From Nocardioides marmoribigeumensis (GTDB lineage Bacteria; Actinomycetota; Actinomycetes; Propionibacteriales; Nocardioidaceae), in the NCBI RefSeq assembly GCF_031458325.1, contig NZ_JAVDYG010000001.1, positions 3,224,001 through 3,288,000 on the forward strand: 64,000 nt of DNA. Direction: 5' to 3'. The notes under the pieces were generated by a model. It was not told where the DNA came from. It saw nothing but the letters and a program-made list of their open reading frames with translations, and made no database searches. The translations under genes and the position numbers were made by a program. This document shows, one piece after another, positions 18,901 to 25,015 of this stretch (positions are counted from its first letter, which is position 1; every line of letters starts with the position of its first letter).

Positions 18901-19547
18901 TCGACGACCCCTCGCTGCTGTCGGCCTACACCTACGCGGCCGCCAACCCGCTGCGCTACGTCGACCCGACCGGGGGGGCGCCCCGCGAGGCGTTCGACTT
19001 CGGGACCGACTTCAGCAAGCACCAGCGTGGGACGTTCACCATCTCCGACGAGAGCCGGGCCAAGCGCCCCGGTCCCGCCATCACGTTCGGCGGTCGCAAC
19101 GACGGCACGACCCAGAAGCGGATCGATGCCTGGGACGACGCGAACAGCAAGGCGGGCGAGTTCTCGACCGCGCTCAAGATCGAGCAGGGCGACGACGGCT
19201 CGTGGAAGGTGAAGTTCTTCGGGGTCGGCAAGAAGGACGCCAAGAAGAGCCCGGCGCCCGACCCGCAGGCGGGTGACAGCGGGGACGACGACGCGGCTGC
19301 GCCTCAGGCGGCGCCGACGGTCGCCGACCCGCAGGCGCCGAACGCCGTGCCGGCCGCGGCCGCCCAGCCGGGTGGGGCCGGGGCCGACGACGCCGGGGCG
19401 GCCCAGGCGGCGCCTCCCGCGGCAGCGCCGGCCGACGCGGCCGCTGCGGGCGACGACGCCGGTGGCGACCAGCCCGCGCCGCCGCCCCCGCCGCCCCCGC
19501 CGCCGGCCCCCGCGGCACCGGCAGCACCGGGGCCCGACAAGGAGTGA
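9996..19547 (+). CDS. Giant exported SpvB/FG-GAP/RHS-repeat protein
   Basis: A 3183-residue protein. Residues ~30-50 form a hydrophobic stretch after basic residues, a signal peptide or anchor. Residues ~90-160 match the SpvB/TcaC start (LPAGRAGVQPDLALSYDSGG, GNGWTGVGW). FG-GAP/VCBS-like calcium loops (DxNGDGxPD) occur near residues 509, 599, 1255, 1393, 1474 and 1596, as in Tc-toxin B subunits. From ~1640 YD/RHS repeats follow (YDALGR, YDAAGN, YDATGN and others), with a Lys/Gly- then Thr-rich low-complexity insert at ~2637-2690 and a six-cysteine insert at ~2834-2875. The RHS-associated core (HHLHKDLQGSLRVATDE to RYVDPTGG) spans ~2882-2993. The last ~190 residues end in an Ala/Pro-rich tail with a run of ten prolines, and no toxin domain is recognised. 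The next gene is an unrelated convergent MFS transporter, so no adjacent immunity gene is evident. RHS proteins build hollow cocoon shells; here an extracellular structural or adhesion role is as likely as toxin delivery. Confidence 0.88.
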   Translation: MSTRLYSLRTTIDEARGRVLGRGSRFSGRWRVSTLLALALALMFLRPVAYTGEASGSPADGYLDDVPDTTPAGLGDVDLTSLQYADPTEGVDVMQPPVAAPDGGASASLPLSLPAGRAGVQPDLALSYDSGGGNGWTGVGWDLSAGAITLDTEFGAPRYLAAKESETYQLDGDRLFPNAIRTDLATRTNPKEDFVRTVDNEREHIARYGSGPADYCWKVSDKEGNTRYYGGEPNDAGTCDRDPSAILSTAGSSGVDGGGTGDFFWGLTWVEDISGNVMRYRYDKQSGVSFGLKSESGGDPTGVSIYLRSIEYTGFRWADTDNPDEPAYRVTFLRDGDVSGASRRKDFGVDASSGRPVVVKDLLRRVRVDYLSPEHYDDGAAPQLVKGWRLTYDQSGPYDKSLLTKVTEFGSDGEDGPEHVFTWYDDVHAADGTYQGFGPSEQWGRSGTAGPNSHVNIAAQSALGTSYRGGADGGSYIGFNPVIPSKIGSFGGSFNIAGGQSVTESTLVDLNGDGLPDRVWADGGVIKYRPNLHRPGGSVNPSDLSWFGPEKTISGIDSLGRSSDLRIDLHFEAYPVVAIQVGGGFGFSFGQEYFTDANGDGRVDFIKGDRSVWYNVLDPATGTPKFVSSKAIDPIAQHLEVPLDDFVSDLADSMPQSVTDLLTDSSPRIDTVRRWVAPFTGDVEVTGPVSLTDGASYDGDGAQVSIEHHETTRWKTVLDASTTSASPDVTFHVDAGDQVWFRVHVIKTAAGDHVTWDPTVTYTGASGWATDAQGRSQSTYHASSDFTTFGRTGARTSLTDPGSTQVEVTLTPGAKLSDDVEVVLLSGRGHGAGTATTIATLPQHTDAAVTGTKTLTVTAPSTNPGAKADDTSDDYEESDWIEVHVVSDSPVDPTKLGVQITLSNPSAPDPALQLTADDQSTVDDLDVPLDIPVVPDVRVFGRSTLTSSYVPWTAPKTGKASLRVVLDSSGLTPSFSTKDSEKPRSSDMAITVKRPDDGLVAKKTFVATEKNDTLVTKRRFDEDQTLTFDVTEGRTYWLDVSAADPAVGARLADQHGVSSTIHVTYQGKDGDGNDVDVNTADVDSGAPLSWPDVDGVFPSANRGWGYAGYNADADGAQGGDPLVESQFDVKDDFSSYDKDTDIPDAPTPGDARGGSVSPSDFDEVFPFIPWVSAGSDVADQWRSGPKATIFGKAGDLQADRLGEDIVVPKAGAASQGRRAPLMTSVDGDFNIMVGLIANFTAAAGGGREINEFEDYNGDGLPDVRSGSSIEMTGPRGAKAGEVQIGENPFDTSLALGGGLSGSAIAISPKSKSGAVKGSGPNKTSKKTSRGMNVGLGFDLGAEWTNPIADGEAQASTSGHGDKNTITSDLADSREGLTPAAGASGTIFERGMEDMNGDGLPDRVDTYTSGEIWVRLNLGYRFADKAVQWSTGRLSYGKNVTGNLSAGFQFDAYEFAGGIAYSESVGYDLMSWDDIDGDGVPDRTNKVRGGGDGEPRTVFGSADGMGRTEVDFGNYFHGNVRVDANKADTTLADSNGDMAGVSLPGGQTSVSRSTSLTGGVDFSIYIGPICLVACYVVINPGVHGGYDRSTDQVQLTDVNGDGYPDSVRSTSDNDLQVRLNQHGRTNLLESVTNPLGGQFRLDYERTGNTTTSPESTWVMKSVEMEDGRSGDGVDVQKSTFDYSGALWDPALREQLGFSKVVEKQLGAGGATLRSFERTYRNATPFDEGLLVRETTKDASGATLQDRRYAYALLDADPHSPDFGSTVDATGLPAVGAADRFDLLDRAMDPVLTRDDLRGYDAAGHEQQQLTDYTYDELGNVKGVHDGNESETTGDDTFTQVTYPQCATRSGDRVLGPDDSWVSVPQTVTVFGSDHAGGDVMQRRDGGPDLCVNAAPVRLAELVSPASQNDCHQDLYGITEMTFDAHGSVNSVARPDSERPACDDYPAAHVESDDLTFDGCSSLDAEADARRSCVDYVFDPHRFTDIAEVTDNHGIGSSATYDPLTGRLATRTDENGNVTSFTYDALGRTASVAAPREHGDGRTTITFEHGPSSARLDPSGPHIWAAAHQYDAFHPANTIDTATFVDGLGRVVQHKRDANVDGVDAEVRVVEGAVEYDALGRATKEWYPTVERASARPLSAYNTNTSESGQADAGVPVTAPFVRTFDLLDRLTKQVLPDGSQETMAYDYAVIPDPNHVYSSVADGPLTLAHLTSTDVLGKKDEAWSDVGDAVYLRKETPVSANNPDGSAGPMASLPSASPVIAARRVKASVGTPGPISTYYEYDRLGRLTAVVDAAGARTTHVYDPKDNDIATTTPDGGLVARTFAPAGNALTETRARGTTATYLWDRDRMVGTDYSDSTPDVSYTYGEAGADENGAGRVVEVVDGAMDRTYGYDVDGNVARETATQDPDPFGKGAVDDPASWTTRWAYDSLARVKRLTYPNGEVLEHDYDLGGRPTSLVSHTPQSDLYDQYGNVVHRPDLVLHYVDGVTYDQFGATVSRMDGNGVRTRSTYEPTRRFLASVKTDSTVKQQYDGSTSVARPLQRLQYTYDAAGNVRDAVNRLYDNGTATKVTGLGPVPENNVPGPSQQAYTYDGFYRLTGGVGTYVDRQQNRDFNLTVDYAPNGNLLGKTQATTTTGTTGKTGGKKGTAAASLASAGLVLSASTVRAGKPGPGGGGTTTTTTCDSDTTSGGGTANQDLHNTFTQTASDVEYLKNADGTTSHKLKKRGPRTYTYDATGNLTGWREPCAGGTSEVRRSWEWDAENRVTRIHDGNNDTVYRYDAEGDRTLEWGPGGHLWFVNDHWNTANDGHRYANVYLGTELVAIHRTSPDKVQTQPASCTDTTETMCACPKGGACVVAAATSCSSGQLYDPGTSTCQPRPEVNIHHLHKDLQGSLRVATDEVGGVFQYLDYLPTGKPWVLGQSTIKDTPYLFGSGWTDATYDLVNFGARWFAPREQAFLSPEPLLAEDPMAAVDDPSLLSAYTYAAANPLRYVDPTGGAPREAFDFGTDFSKHQRGTFTISDESRAKRPGPAITFGGRNDGTTQKRIDAWDDANSKAGEFSTALKIEQGDDGSWKVKFFGVGKKDAKKSPAPDPQAGDSGDDDAAAPQAAPTVADPQAPNAVPAAAAQPGGAGADDAGAAQAAPPAAAPADAAAAGDDAGGDQPAPPPPPPPPPAPAAPAAPGPDKE

Positions 19548-19549
19548 GG

Positions 19550-20761
19550 TCAGCCTGCGCCGCGGCGGCGCAGGGTGAGCGCCAGGACGACCGTCGCGAG
19601 CAGCTGCAGCGCGACGGTCACCACGAACAGCCAGGTCACCGAGACGTCGTACAGCGCGCCGGCGAGGGTGCCACCCAGCGTCGCGGCCACCCCGACGACC
19701 GCCGCGAACACGCCGTACGCCGTCGCACGCCGGCCGGGGCCGACGAGGTCGGCCACGGTGGCGCGCATGGTCGACTCCTGGATGCCCAGCGCCACGCCCC
19801 ACAGCAGGCAGCCCGCGGCGGCGACCCAGACCGTGCCGCTGAACCCGAGCACGGGGACGAGGGCCGCGACGGCCGGGAGCGAGAACAGCACGACCGGGCC
19901 CCGGGCGTCGTACCCCCAGCCGCTGAGCAGGGCGGCGGCCGCGTCGACCAGCTGGGCGCCGGCGTAGAGCAGCGGGACGACGGCGGCGGCCATCATCCCG
20001 GTGGTGACCAGGTGGAACGACAGCACGCTGAACGTCGCGAACCCCGCCATGGTGAGGGCGGTGAAGCCGGCGTAGGCCCAGAACAGCCCGGGCAGGCGGT
20101 CGACGTGCGCGACGGAGCCGGGGGAGGCGTGGGCTGCCGGGTGGTCCTCGTAGGCGGCGGGGTCGGGCACCTGCCGGCGCAGCCACAGCACGAGCGCGAC
20201 GAGGCCGACGCCCGGGACGGCCAGCACCAGCAGGGAGGGGCCGTAGTCGTCGCCGGTCAGCCACAGCATCCCGGCCACCAGGAGCGGCCCGACCAGCGCG
20301 CCGAACTGGTCGAGCGCCTCGTGGACGGCGAACCCGCGGCCGCGGCCGGTGACCGCGGTGGCGTGGGAGAGGAGCGTGTCCTTGGCCGGTGCGCGGACGG
20401 CCTTGCCGACCCGCTCGAGGATGACCAGCGCACAGGCGATCCAGAGGGCCGACGCGAGCCCGAGGAAGGGCACGCTGACCGCGGTGATCACGTAGCCCGC
20501 GATCGTCCACTCCCAGAAGCGCCCGCTGTGGTCGACCGCCGGGCCGGAGACCAGGCGGAGCAGGAGCGCCGCGCCCTCACCGATCCCGGAGACCAGCCCG
20601 ACCAGCGCGGCGCTCGCGCCGAACGACGCGAGCAGCGGCCCGGTGATCGACCGGGCGCCCTCGTAGAGGATGTCGCCGAGCAGCGCCACGATCCCGAACC
20701 AGGCCACGAAGCCCCAGGCGCCGAGGCGAGCCGGTGCACCTGTGCGTGAGGTCACCGTCAC
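19550..20761 (-). CDS. MFS transporter
   Basis: A 403-residue major facilitator with about twelve hydrophobic segments. The cytoplasmic loop between segments 2 and 3 is degenerate (GPAVDHSGRFWEW), and loop 4-5 reads RVGKAVRAPAKDTLLS, which resembles a subgroup of drug/metabolite MFS exporters. Its stop lies 3 nt from the RHS gene stop (convergent), and its GTG start is 59 nt from the divergent bioY gene. Substrate unknown; regulation may be shared with the bioY operon through the short common promoter region, but nothing in the protein points to biotin. Confidence 0.82.
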   Translation of the reverse strand: MTVTSRTGAPARLGAWGFVAWFGIVALLGDILYEGARSITGPLLASFGASAALVGLVSGIGEGAALLLRLVSGPAVDHSGRFWEWTIAGYVITAVSVPFLGLASALWIACALVILERVGKAVRAPAKDTLLSHATAVTGRGRGFAVHEALDQFGALVGPLLVAGMLWLTGDDYGPSLLVLAVPGVGLVALVLWLRRQVPDPAAYEDHPAAHASPGSVAHVDRLPGLFWAYAGFTALTMAGFATFSVLSFHLVTTGMMAAAVVPLLYAGAQLVDAAAALLSGWGYDARGPVVLFSLPAVAALVPVLGFSGTVWVAAAGCLLWGVALGIQESTMRATVADLVGPGRRATAYGVFAAVVGVAATLGGTLAGALYDVSVTWLFVVTVALQLLATVVLALTLRRRGAG

Positions 20762-20807
20762 AGTCTGACCGGTGGGCGGCGGGTGCCCTGCCCCCGTGGC
20801 CCGCGCC

Positions 20808-20813
20808 TAGACT
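20808..20813 (+). promoter_or_regulatory. -10 hexamer TAGACT, leaderless promoter of bioY operon
   Basis: TAGACT is followed by CCGGCGC (7 nt) and the ATG of bioY. The identical 13-nt TAGACTCCGGCGC precedes the ATG of the cytidylyltransferase gene at 50411 on the other strand. Confidence 0.6.
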
Positions 20814-20820
20814 CCGGCGC

Positions 20821-21435
20821 ATGAGAAACCCCTCGACCCGCGGCCTGCTCGGCGCCCGCGACCTCGCTCTGGTCGCTGTCTTCGTCGGCATCGTCGCGGC
20901 CTTCGGGCTCGTGCCGGCGTTCCAGCCGACGGGCCTCGCCGTGCCGATCACGCTGCAGTCGATGGGGGTCATGCTCGCCGGCAGCATCCTCGGGGCCCGC
21001 CGCGGCGGCCTCAGCCTGCTCGTCTTCGTGCTGCTCGTGGCCGCGGGTCTCCCGCTGCTGGCCGGCCAGGTCGGCGGTCTGGGCATGTTCACCACCCCGC
21101 GCGCCGGCTTCCTCGTCGGCTTCCCGGTCGCCGCGTTCGTCACCGGGCTGGTCGCCTCGGCGGCCGCACGCCCGGGCCGGGAGTACGACGTCCGCTGGGG
21201 CTTCCTCGCCAACGTCCTGGGCGGCGTGGTGGCGCTCTACGCCTGCGGGCTCCTCGGCGTGATGCGCTTCGCGCACCTGCCGGTCGACGAGGCCTTCACG
21301 GCGCTGTGGGTCTTCGTGCCCGGCGACCTGGTCAAGGCGGCCGTCGCCACGGTCGTCGCCGCCGGCGTCCACCGCGGCTACCCCGGCCTGCTGGTGCGGG
21401 AGCGTGACGAGCAGCCCGAGCCGGCCGCAGTCTGA
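20821..21435 (+). CDS. bioY: BioY, substrate-specific component of biotin ECF transporter
   Basis: A 204-residue membrane protein with six hydrophobic segments. Typical BioY features are seen: VPITLQSMGVMLAG early, the glycine-rich LLVFVLLVAAGLPLLAGQVGG, TTPRAGFLVGFPVAAFVTG, and FVPGDLVKAAVA near the C-terminus. It binds biotin with high affinity in the membrane and, with the BioM/BioN energising module encoded downstream in the same operon, imports it. The start codon carries a TANNNT element 7 nt upstream. The reading frame of the next gene begins 32 nt before its stop. Confidence 0.9.
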   Translation: MRNPSTRGLLGARDLALVAVFVGIVAAFGLVPAFQPTGLAVPITLQSMGVMLAGSILGARRGGLSLLVFVLLVAAGLPLLAGQVGGLGMFTTPRAGFLVGFPVAAFVTGLVASAAARPGREYDVRWGFLANVLGGVVALYACGLLGVMRFAHLPVDEAFTALWVFVPGDLVKAAVATVVAAGVHRGYPGLLVRERDEQPEPAAV

Positions 21436-22375
21436 CGCGGTCGCGCCGCTCGACCGCCCCGACCCCGTCGCGGCGGTCCTGCAGGCGCACCACGACGGTG
21501 CCCCGTTGCTGCTCGGCACGTCCGGCAGCACCGGCGCCTCGCGCCCGGTCCGTCGCACGACGGCCTCGTGGTTCGACTCGTTCCCGGTCGTTGCCGGGCT
21601 GACCGGCCTCGGCCCGGACTCGCTGGTCTGGGTGCCGGGACCGCTCGCGGGCACGATGAACCTCTTCGCCTCCGTGCTCACCGCGTGGGCCGGCGCGACC
21701 CTGGTCGACCGGCTCGAGGCCGCCACGCACGCCCACGTCACGCCGACCGTGCTGCGCCGGCTCTCCGGGCTGGCGGGCCGGCACGTCACGGTGGCGGGGG
21801 ACCGGCTCGACCAGGCGTCGTACGCCGCGGCGGCGGCGGCCGGCGCGAGGGTCGCGCACTACTACGGCGCGGCCGAGCTGTCCTTCGTCGGCTGGGGCTC
21901 CCACGAGGGCGACCTCGCCGTCTTCCCGGGCGTCGAGGTCTCGGTGCGCGACGGGGTGATCTGGGCGCGATCCCCTTACCTGGCTGACGTCCCGACGATC
22001 GACGGGTTCGCGACGGTGGGTGACCGCGGGTCGCTCGACGGGGACCGGCTGCGGGTGGTGGGCCGCGGGGACGCCGCGGTCGTCACCTCGGGCGCGACGG
22101 TGCTCGTCGAGGACGTCGAGACCGCGCTGCGTCCGGTGGCGCGCGGCGAGGTCGTCGTCCTCGGGGTCCCGCACGCCGAGCTGGGACAGGTCGTCGCGGC
22201 CGTGCTCACCGACCGGGCGGACCAGGCCCGCTGCCGCTCCGTCGAGCTGCCGGCCACCCACCGCCCTCGTCTCTGGTACGCCGTCCCGGCGCTGCCGCGC
22301 ACGTCCGCCGGCAAGGTCGACCGGGCCGCCCTGGCGTCTCTGGTGCACGACGGCGCCGAACGGCTCGTGCGATGA
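21404..22375 (+). CDS. Short AMP-forming acyl-CoA ligase-like protein in biotin operon (YhfT-like position)
   Basis: A 323-residue ANL-superfamily protein. Visible motifs are the P-loop LLLGTSGSTGASRPVRRT only ~35 residues from the N-terminus, the A5-type YYGAAELSFV, GDRGSLDGDRLRVVGRGD (A7/A8 hinge) and the catalytic lysine in TSAGKVDRAAL. Standard ligases have about 130-150 more residues before the P-loop, so this is a compact form (MenE-like in size). The GTG start overlaps bioY by 32 nt and the stop overlaps the thiolase by 4 nt. In Bacillus a ligase (yhfT) and a thiolase (yhfS) form an operon with bioY (yhfU) under BirA control, so a role in making or salvaging a biotin or pimeloyl precursor is suggested but unproven. 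Confidence 0.75.
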   Translation: MTSSPSRPQSDAVAPLDRPDPVAAVLQAHHDGAPLLLGTSGSTGASRPVRRTTASWFDSFPVVAGLTGLGPDSLVWVPGPLAGTMNLFASVLTAWAGATLVDRLEAATHAHVTPTVLRRLSGLAGRHVTVAGDRLDQASYAAAAAAGARVAHYYGAAELSFVGWGSHEGDLAVFPGVEVSVRDGVIWARSPYLADVPTIDGFATVGDRGSLDGDRLRVVGRGDAAVVTSGATVLVEDVETALRPVARGEVVVLGVPHAELGQVVAAVLTDRADQARCRSVELPATHRPRLWYAVPALPRTSAGKVDRAALASLVHDGAERLVR

Positions 22376-23493
22376 CCGCCTGGGTCGTCGCGGCCCGGCG
22401 CTCCCCGGTGGGCACGGCCGGCCACGCCTTCGCCGAGGTCGAGGCCGCCCGGCTGGCCGCCCCCGTCCTGCGCGCGGTCGCCGACGAGGCGCGCACCGTC
22501 ACCGGGCTGGCGCCGGACGAGGTCGTGCTCGGCAACTGCATGGGTCCGGGCGGCGACGTCGCGCGGGTCGCGGCGCTGGCCGCGGGGCTCGACGTCCCGG
22601 CCCTCACCGTCGACCGGCAGTGCGCCAGCGGGCTGGCGGCGGTGGTCTCTGCCGTCGCGCAGGTCCGGGCGGGTTCGCCGCTGGTGCTCGCGGGCGGGGT
22701 CGAGTCCGCCTCCACGGCCCCGTGGCGGTCCTGGCCGCCGGCGCCGGGTCGGGAGCCGGTGCGCTACGAGCGCGCGCCCTTCGCCCCCGCCGAGGTCGGC
22801 GACCCCGACATGGGGGAGGCCAACGACCGCCTCGCCGCCCGCGCCGGGGTGAGCCGCGAGCGGCAGGACGCCTACGCCGCCGAGTCCCACCGCCGCGCGC
22901 ACGCCTCGCGGGAGGCCGGGCGGTTCGACGCCGAGGTTGTCCCGGTCGCCGGGGTGGCTCGCGACGAGCGGCCCCGTGCCGGGATGAGCGCCGCGCGGCT
23001 CGCCCGTCTGCGCCCCGCCTTCCGCACCGCAGAGGAGGGCGGCACGGTCACCGCCGGCAACTCCTGCGGCGTCAACGACGGTGCCGCGGTGGTCGCGGTG
23101 GTCGGTGAGCGCCCCGGCGTCCCGGCCCTGCGCGTCCTGGGCTCGGCCACGGTCGCCTGCGACCCGAACGACCCCGGCCGGGGGCTGGTCCCCGCCACCC
23201 GCCGCGTCCTCGAGCGCACGGGCCGCTCCCTCGACGAGGTCGACGTGGTCGAGCTCAACGAGGCCTTCGCGGGCCAGGTCCTCGCCTGCTGCGACGAGCT
23301 CGGCCTCGACCCCGCCCGGGTCTGCCCCGAGGGCGGGGCGCTGGGGCTCGGCCACCCCTGGGGCGCCTCGGGCGCGCTGCTCGTCGTACGCCTCCACGCG
23401 CAGCTGGTCCGCTCCGGACACGGAGGCCTCGGCCTCGCCGCGATCGCCGCCGGCGGCGGCCAGGGCGTCGCCCTCCTGGTGGAGGCGACATGA
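22372..23493 (+). CDS. Thiolase-superfamily acyltransferase in biotin operon (YhfS-like position)
   Basis: A 373-residue thiolase-fold protein with the nucleophile Cys84 in DRQCASGLAAV, the NEAFAGQ motif and the histidine in GLGHPWGASG. The C-terminal block reads AIAAGGGQGVALLVE, where thiolases normally have a second catalytic cysteine (Cys-Ile/Gly-Gly-Gly); here that position appears to be Ala. The ATG overlaps the ligase stop (ATGA), and its own stop overlaps bioM. Like B. subtilis YhfS it travels with a ligase and bioY. A conventional thiolytic activity is doubtful given the missing cysteine; acyl transfer or condensation in a pimelate-related route is one possibility. Confidence 0.78.
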   Translation: MTAWVVAARRSPVGTAGHAFAEVEAARLAAPVLRAVADEARTVTGLAPDEVVLGNCMGPGGDVARVAALAAGLDVPALTVDRQCASGLAAVVSAVAQVRAGSPLVLAGGVESASTAPWRSWPPAPGREPVRYERAPFAPAEVGDPDMGEANDRLAARAGVSRERQDAYAAESHRRAHASREAGRFDAEVVPVAGVARDERPRAGMSAARLARLRPAFRTAEEGGTVTAGNSCGVNDGAAVVAVVGERPGVPALRVLGSATVACDPNDPGRGLVPATRRVLERTGRSLDEVDVVELNEAFAGQVLACCDELGLDPARVCPEGGALGLGHPWGASGALLVVRLHAQLVRSGHGGLGLAAIAAGGGQGVALLVEAT

Positions 23494-24182
23494 GCCGCCT
23501 CGAGCTGACCGGTGTCACCCACGCCTACGGCGTCGGGTCCGCGCGCCGCGAGGTGCTGACGGACCTGTCGGTGACCCTGACCGAGCCGCGCATCGGCGTC
23601 GTGGGCGCCAACGGGTCGGGCAAGTCGACCTTCGCCCGGCTGCTCAACGGGCTGGTCGTCCCCACCCGCGGCACCGTGAGCGTCGACGGGCTCGACACCC
23701 GCACCCACGCCAAGGACGTACGTCGGCGTGTCGGCTTCTGCTTCACCGACCCCGACGCCCAGATCGTGATGCCCACCGTGCAGGAGGACGTCGGCTTCGG
23801 CCTGCGCCGGCGCATGTCCAAGTCGCAGGTGGCCGAGCGGGTCGCGGCGGTGCTCGAGACCTACGGGCTGGCCGGCCACGCCGACCACCCCACCCATCTC
23901 TTGTCGGGTGGACAAAAACAGTTGCTCGCCCTCGTCAGCGTGCTGGTCACCGAGCCGTCCGTGCTGGTGCTCGACGAGCCGACGACGCTGCTCGACCTGC
24001 GCAACACCCGCCGGGTGGCCGAGACGGTCGCCGGCCTGCCCCAGCAGGTCGTCATGGTGACCCACGACCTGGACCTGCTCGACGACTTCGACCGCGTCCT
24101 CGTGTTCGACCGGGCCCGCCTGGTGCTCGACGGGTCGCCGAGCGAGGCGCTCGCCCACTACCGCGCGCTGATGGGGGCCTGA
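23490..24182 (+). CDS. bioM: BioM, ATP-binding component of biotin ECF transporter
   Basis: A 230-residue ABC ATPase of the cobalt/biotin ECF type: Walker A GANGSGKST, the Q-loop region FTDPDAQIVMPTVQEDVGFG characteristic of ECF ATPases, signature LSGGQKQ, Walker B VLVLDEPT and H-loop MVTHD. It hydrolyses ATP to drive BioY-dependent uptake together with BioN. The ATG overlaps the thiolase stop by 4 nt; bioN follows after 1 nt. As the only ATPase of the operon it probably works as a homodimer. Confidence 0.88.
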   Translation: MSRLELTGVTHAYGVGSARREVLTDLSVTLTEPRIGVVGANGSGKSTFARLLNGLVVPTRGTVSVDGLDTRTHAKDVRRRVGFCFTDPDAQIVMPTVQEDVGFGLRRRMSKSQVAERVAAVLETYGLAGHADHPTHLLSGGQKQLLALVSVLVTEPSVLVLDEPTTLLDLRNTRRVAETVAGLPQQVVMVTHDLDLLDDFDRVLVFDRARLVLDGSPSEALAHYRALMGA

Positions 24183-24183
24183 G

Positions 24184-24798
24184 GTGCAGGCGCTCGGGCT
24201 CTACCAGCCAGGGGACTCGGTGCTCCACCGCCTGCCGGCCGGGGTGAAGCTGCTCGTGCTGCTCGTGCTCGGCGCCGGCTCGTTCCTGCTCGACCGGGCC
24301 TGGCAGGGCGGCGCGGCGGTCGCGGCGGCGCTCGTGCTCTACGCCGTGGCCGGGCTGGGCCCCCGCCTGGTGTGGTCGCAGGTCAAGCCGCTGGTGCTCC
24401 TGCTGCTCGTCCTCGGCACCTTCCACGCGCTGGTCAACGGCGTCGACCGCGCGCTGCTCGTCACCTCGTCGATCCTCGCGCTGGTGCTCCTGGCGGGGCT
24501 CGTCACGCTCACCACGCGCACCAGCGCCGTGGTCGACGTCGTCGTCCGTGTCGCCGGTCCGGTGCGGCGACCGTTGCGGACGGTAGGGCTCGACCCCGAG
24601 CGGATCGGCCTGCTGGTGGCCCTGAGCATCCGCGCCGTGCCGGTGGTCGCCGGCCTGGCCGTCGAGGTGCGCGACGCCCAACGCGCCCGCGGCCTCGAGT
24701 CGGATCCGCGCGCCTTCGCCGTGCCGCTGATCATCCGCTCGATCCGCCACGCCGACGCGGTCGGCGAGGCGCTCGTCGCCAGGGGCCTCGAGGACTAG
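24184..24798 (+). CDS. bioN: BioN, transmembrane (T) component of biotin ECF transporter
   Basis: A 204-residue CbiQ/EcfT-family protein with four to five hydrophobic segments and the two short coupling-helix motifs of T components, visible as DAQRARGLE (the AxxARG-type helix) and, near the C-terminus, ADAVGEALVARGLED. It couples the BioM ATPase to BioY. The GTG start is 1 nt after bioM. Last gene of the operon, followed by an inverted repeat that may terminate transcription. Confidence 0.85.
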   Translation: MQALGLYQPGDSVLHRLPAGVKLLVLLVLGAGSFLLDRAWQGGAAVAAALVLYAVAGLGPRLVWSQVKPLVLLLLVLGTFHALVNGVDRALLVTSSILALVLLAGLVTLTTRTSAVVDVVVRVAGPVRRPLRTVGLDPERIGLLVALSIRAVPVVAGLAVEVRDAQRARGLESDPRAFAVPLIIRSIRHADAVGEALVARGLED

Positions 24799-24874
24799 TG
24801 GCCCCGACGCAGCGGCATCGCCGCGGTGGTGCCCCGACAGTGGCATGGGCGCGCATCTCCCGCTTGCACTGATC

Positions 24875-24921
24875 GAAGGCGAATCCCGTCGACTCGGCGC
24901 TCGGGCGTGCGATTCGCCTTC
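24875..24921. terminator. Inverted repeat downstream of the biotin operon
   Basis: GAAGGCGAATC (24875-24885) and GATTCGCCTTC (24911-24921) are perfect 11-bp arms around a 25-nt loop, 76 nt after bioN and 95 nt before the convergent GATase gene. No U-tract follows on either strand, so it would be a non-canonical or bidirectional terminator. The rest of the 217-bp spacer shows nothing else. Confidence 0.45.
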
Positions 24922-25015
24922 AGTTTCCCTCCGGCCCGAGGCGAGCGCTCATCGGCATCGTCGCGCGCCGATCACCGAGCAGACCGACTCCGCACCCGGG
25001 TGCCGCAGGACCCGG

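Noticed and set aside
18990..19547. C-terminal toxin domain in the RHS protein
   Set aside because: Only an unassigned ~90-residue segment and an Ala/Pro-rich tail; no catalytic motif seen and no immunity gene next door.
13914..20510. Very long open frame on the minus strand opposite the RHS gene (and similar ones at 390-2180, 9609-13181, 59466-63095)
   Set aside because: Arg/Gly/His-rich products with no motif, lying opposite genes with clear domains; long antisense frames are expected in very GC-rich DNA.
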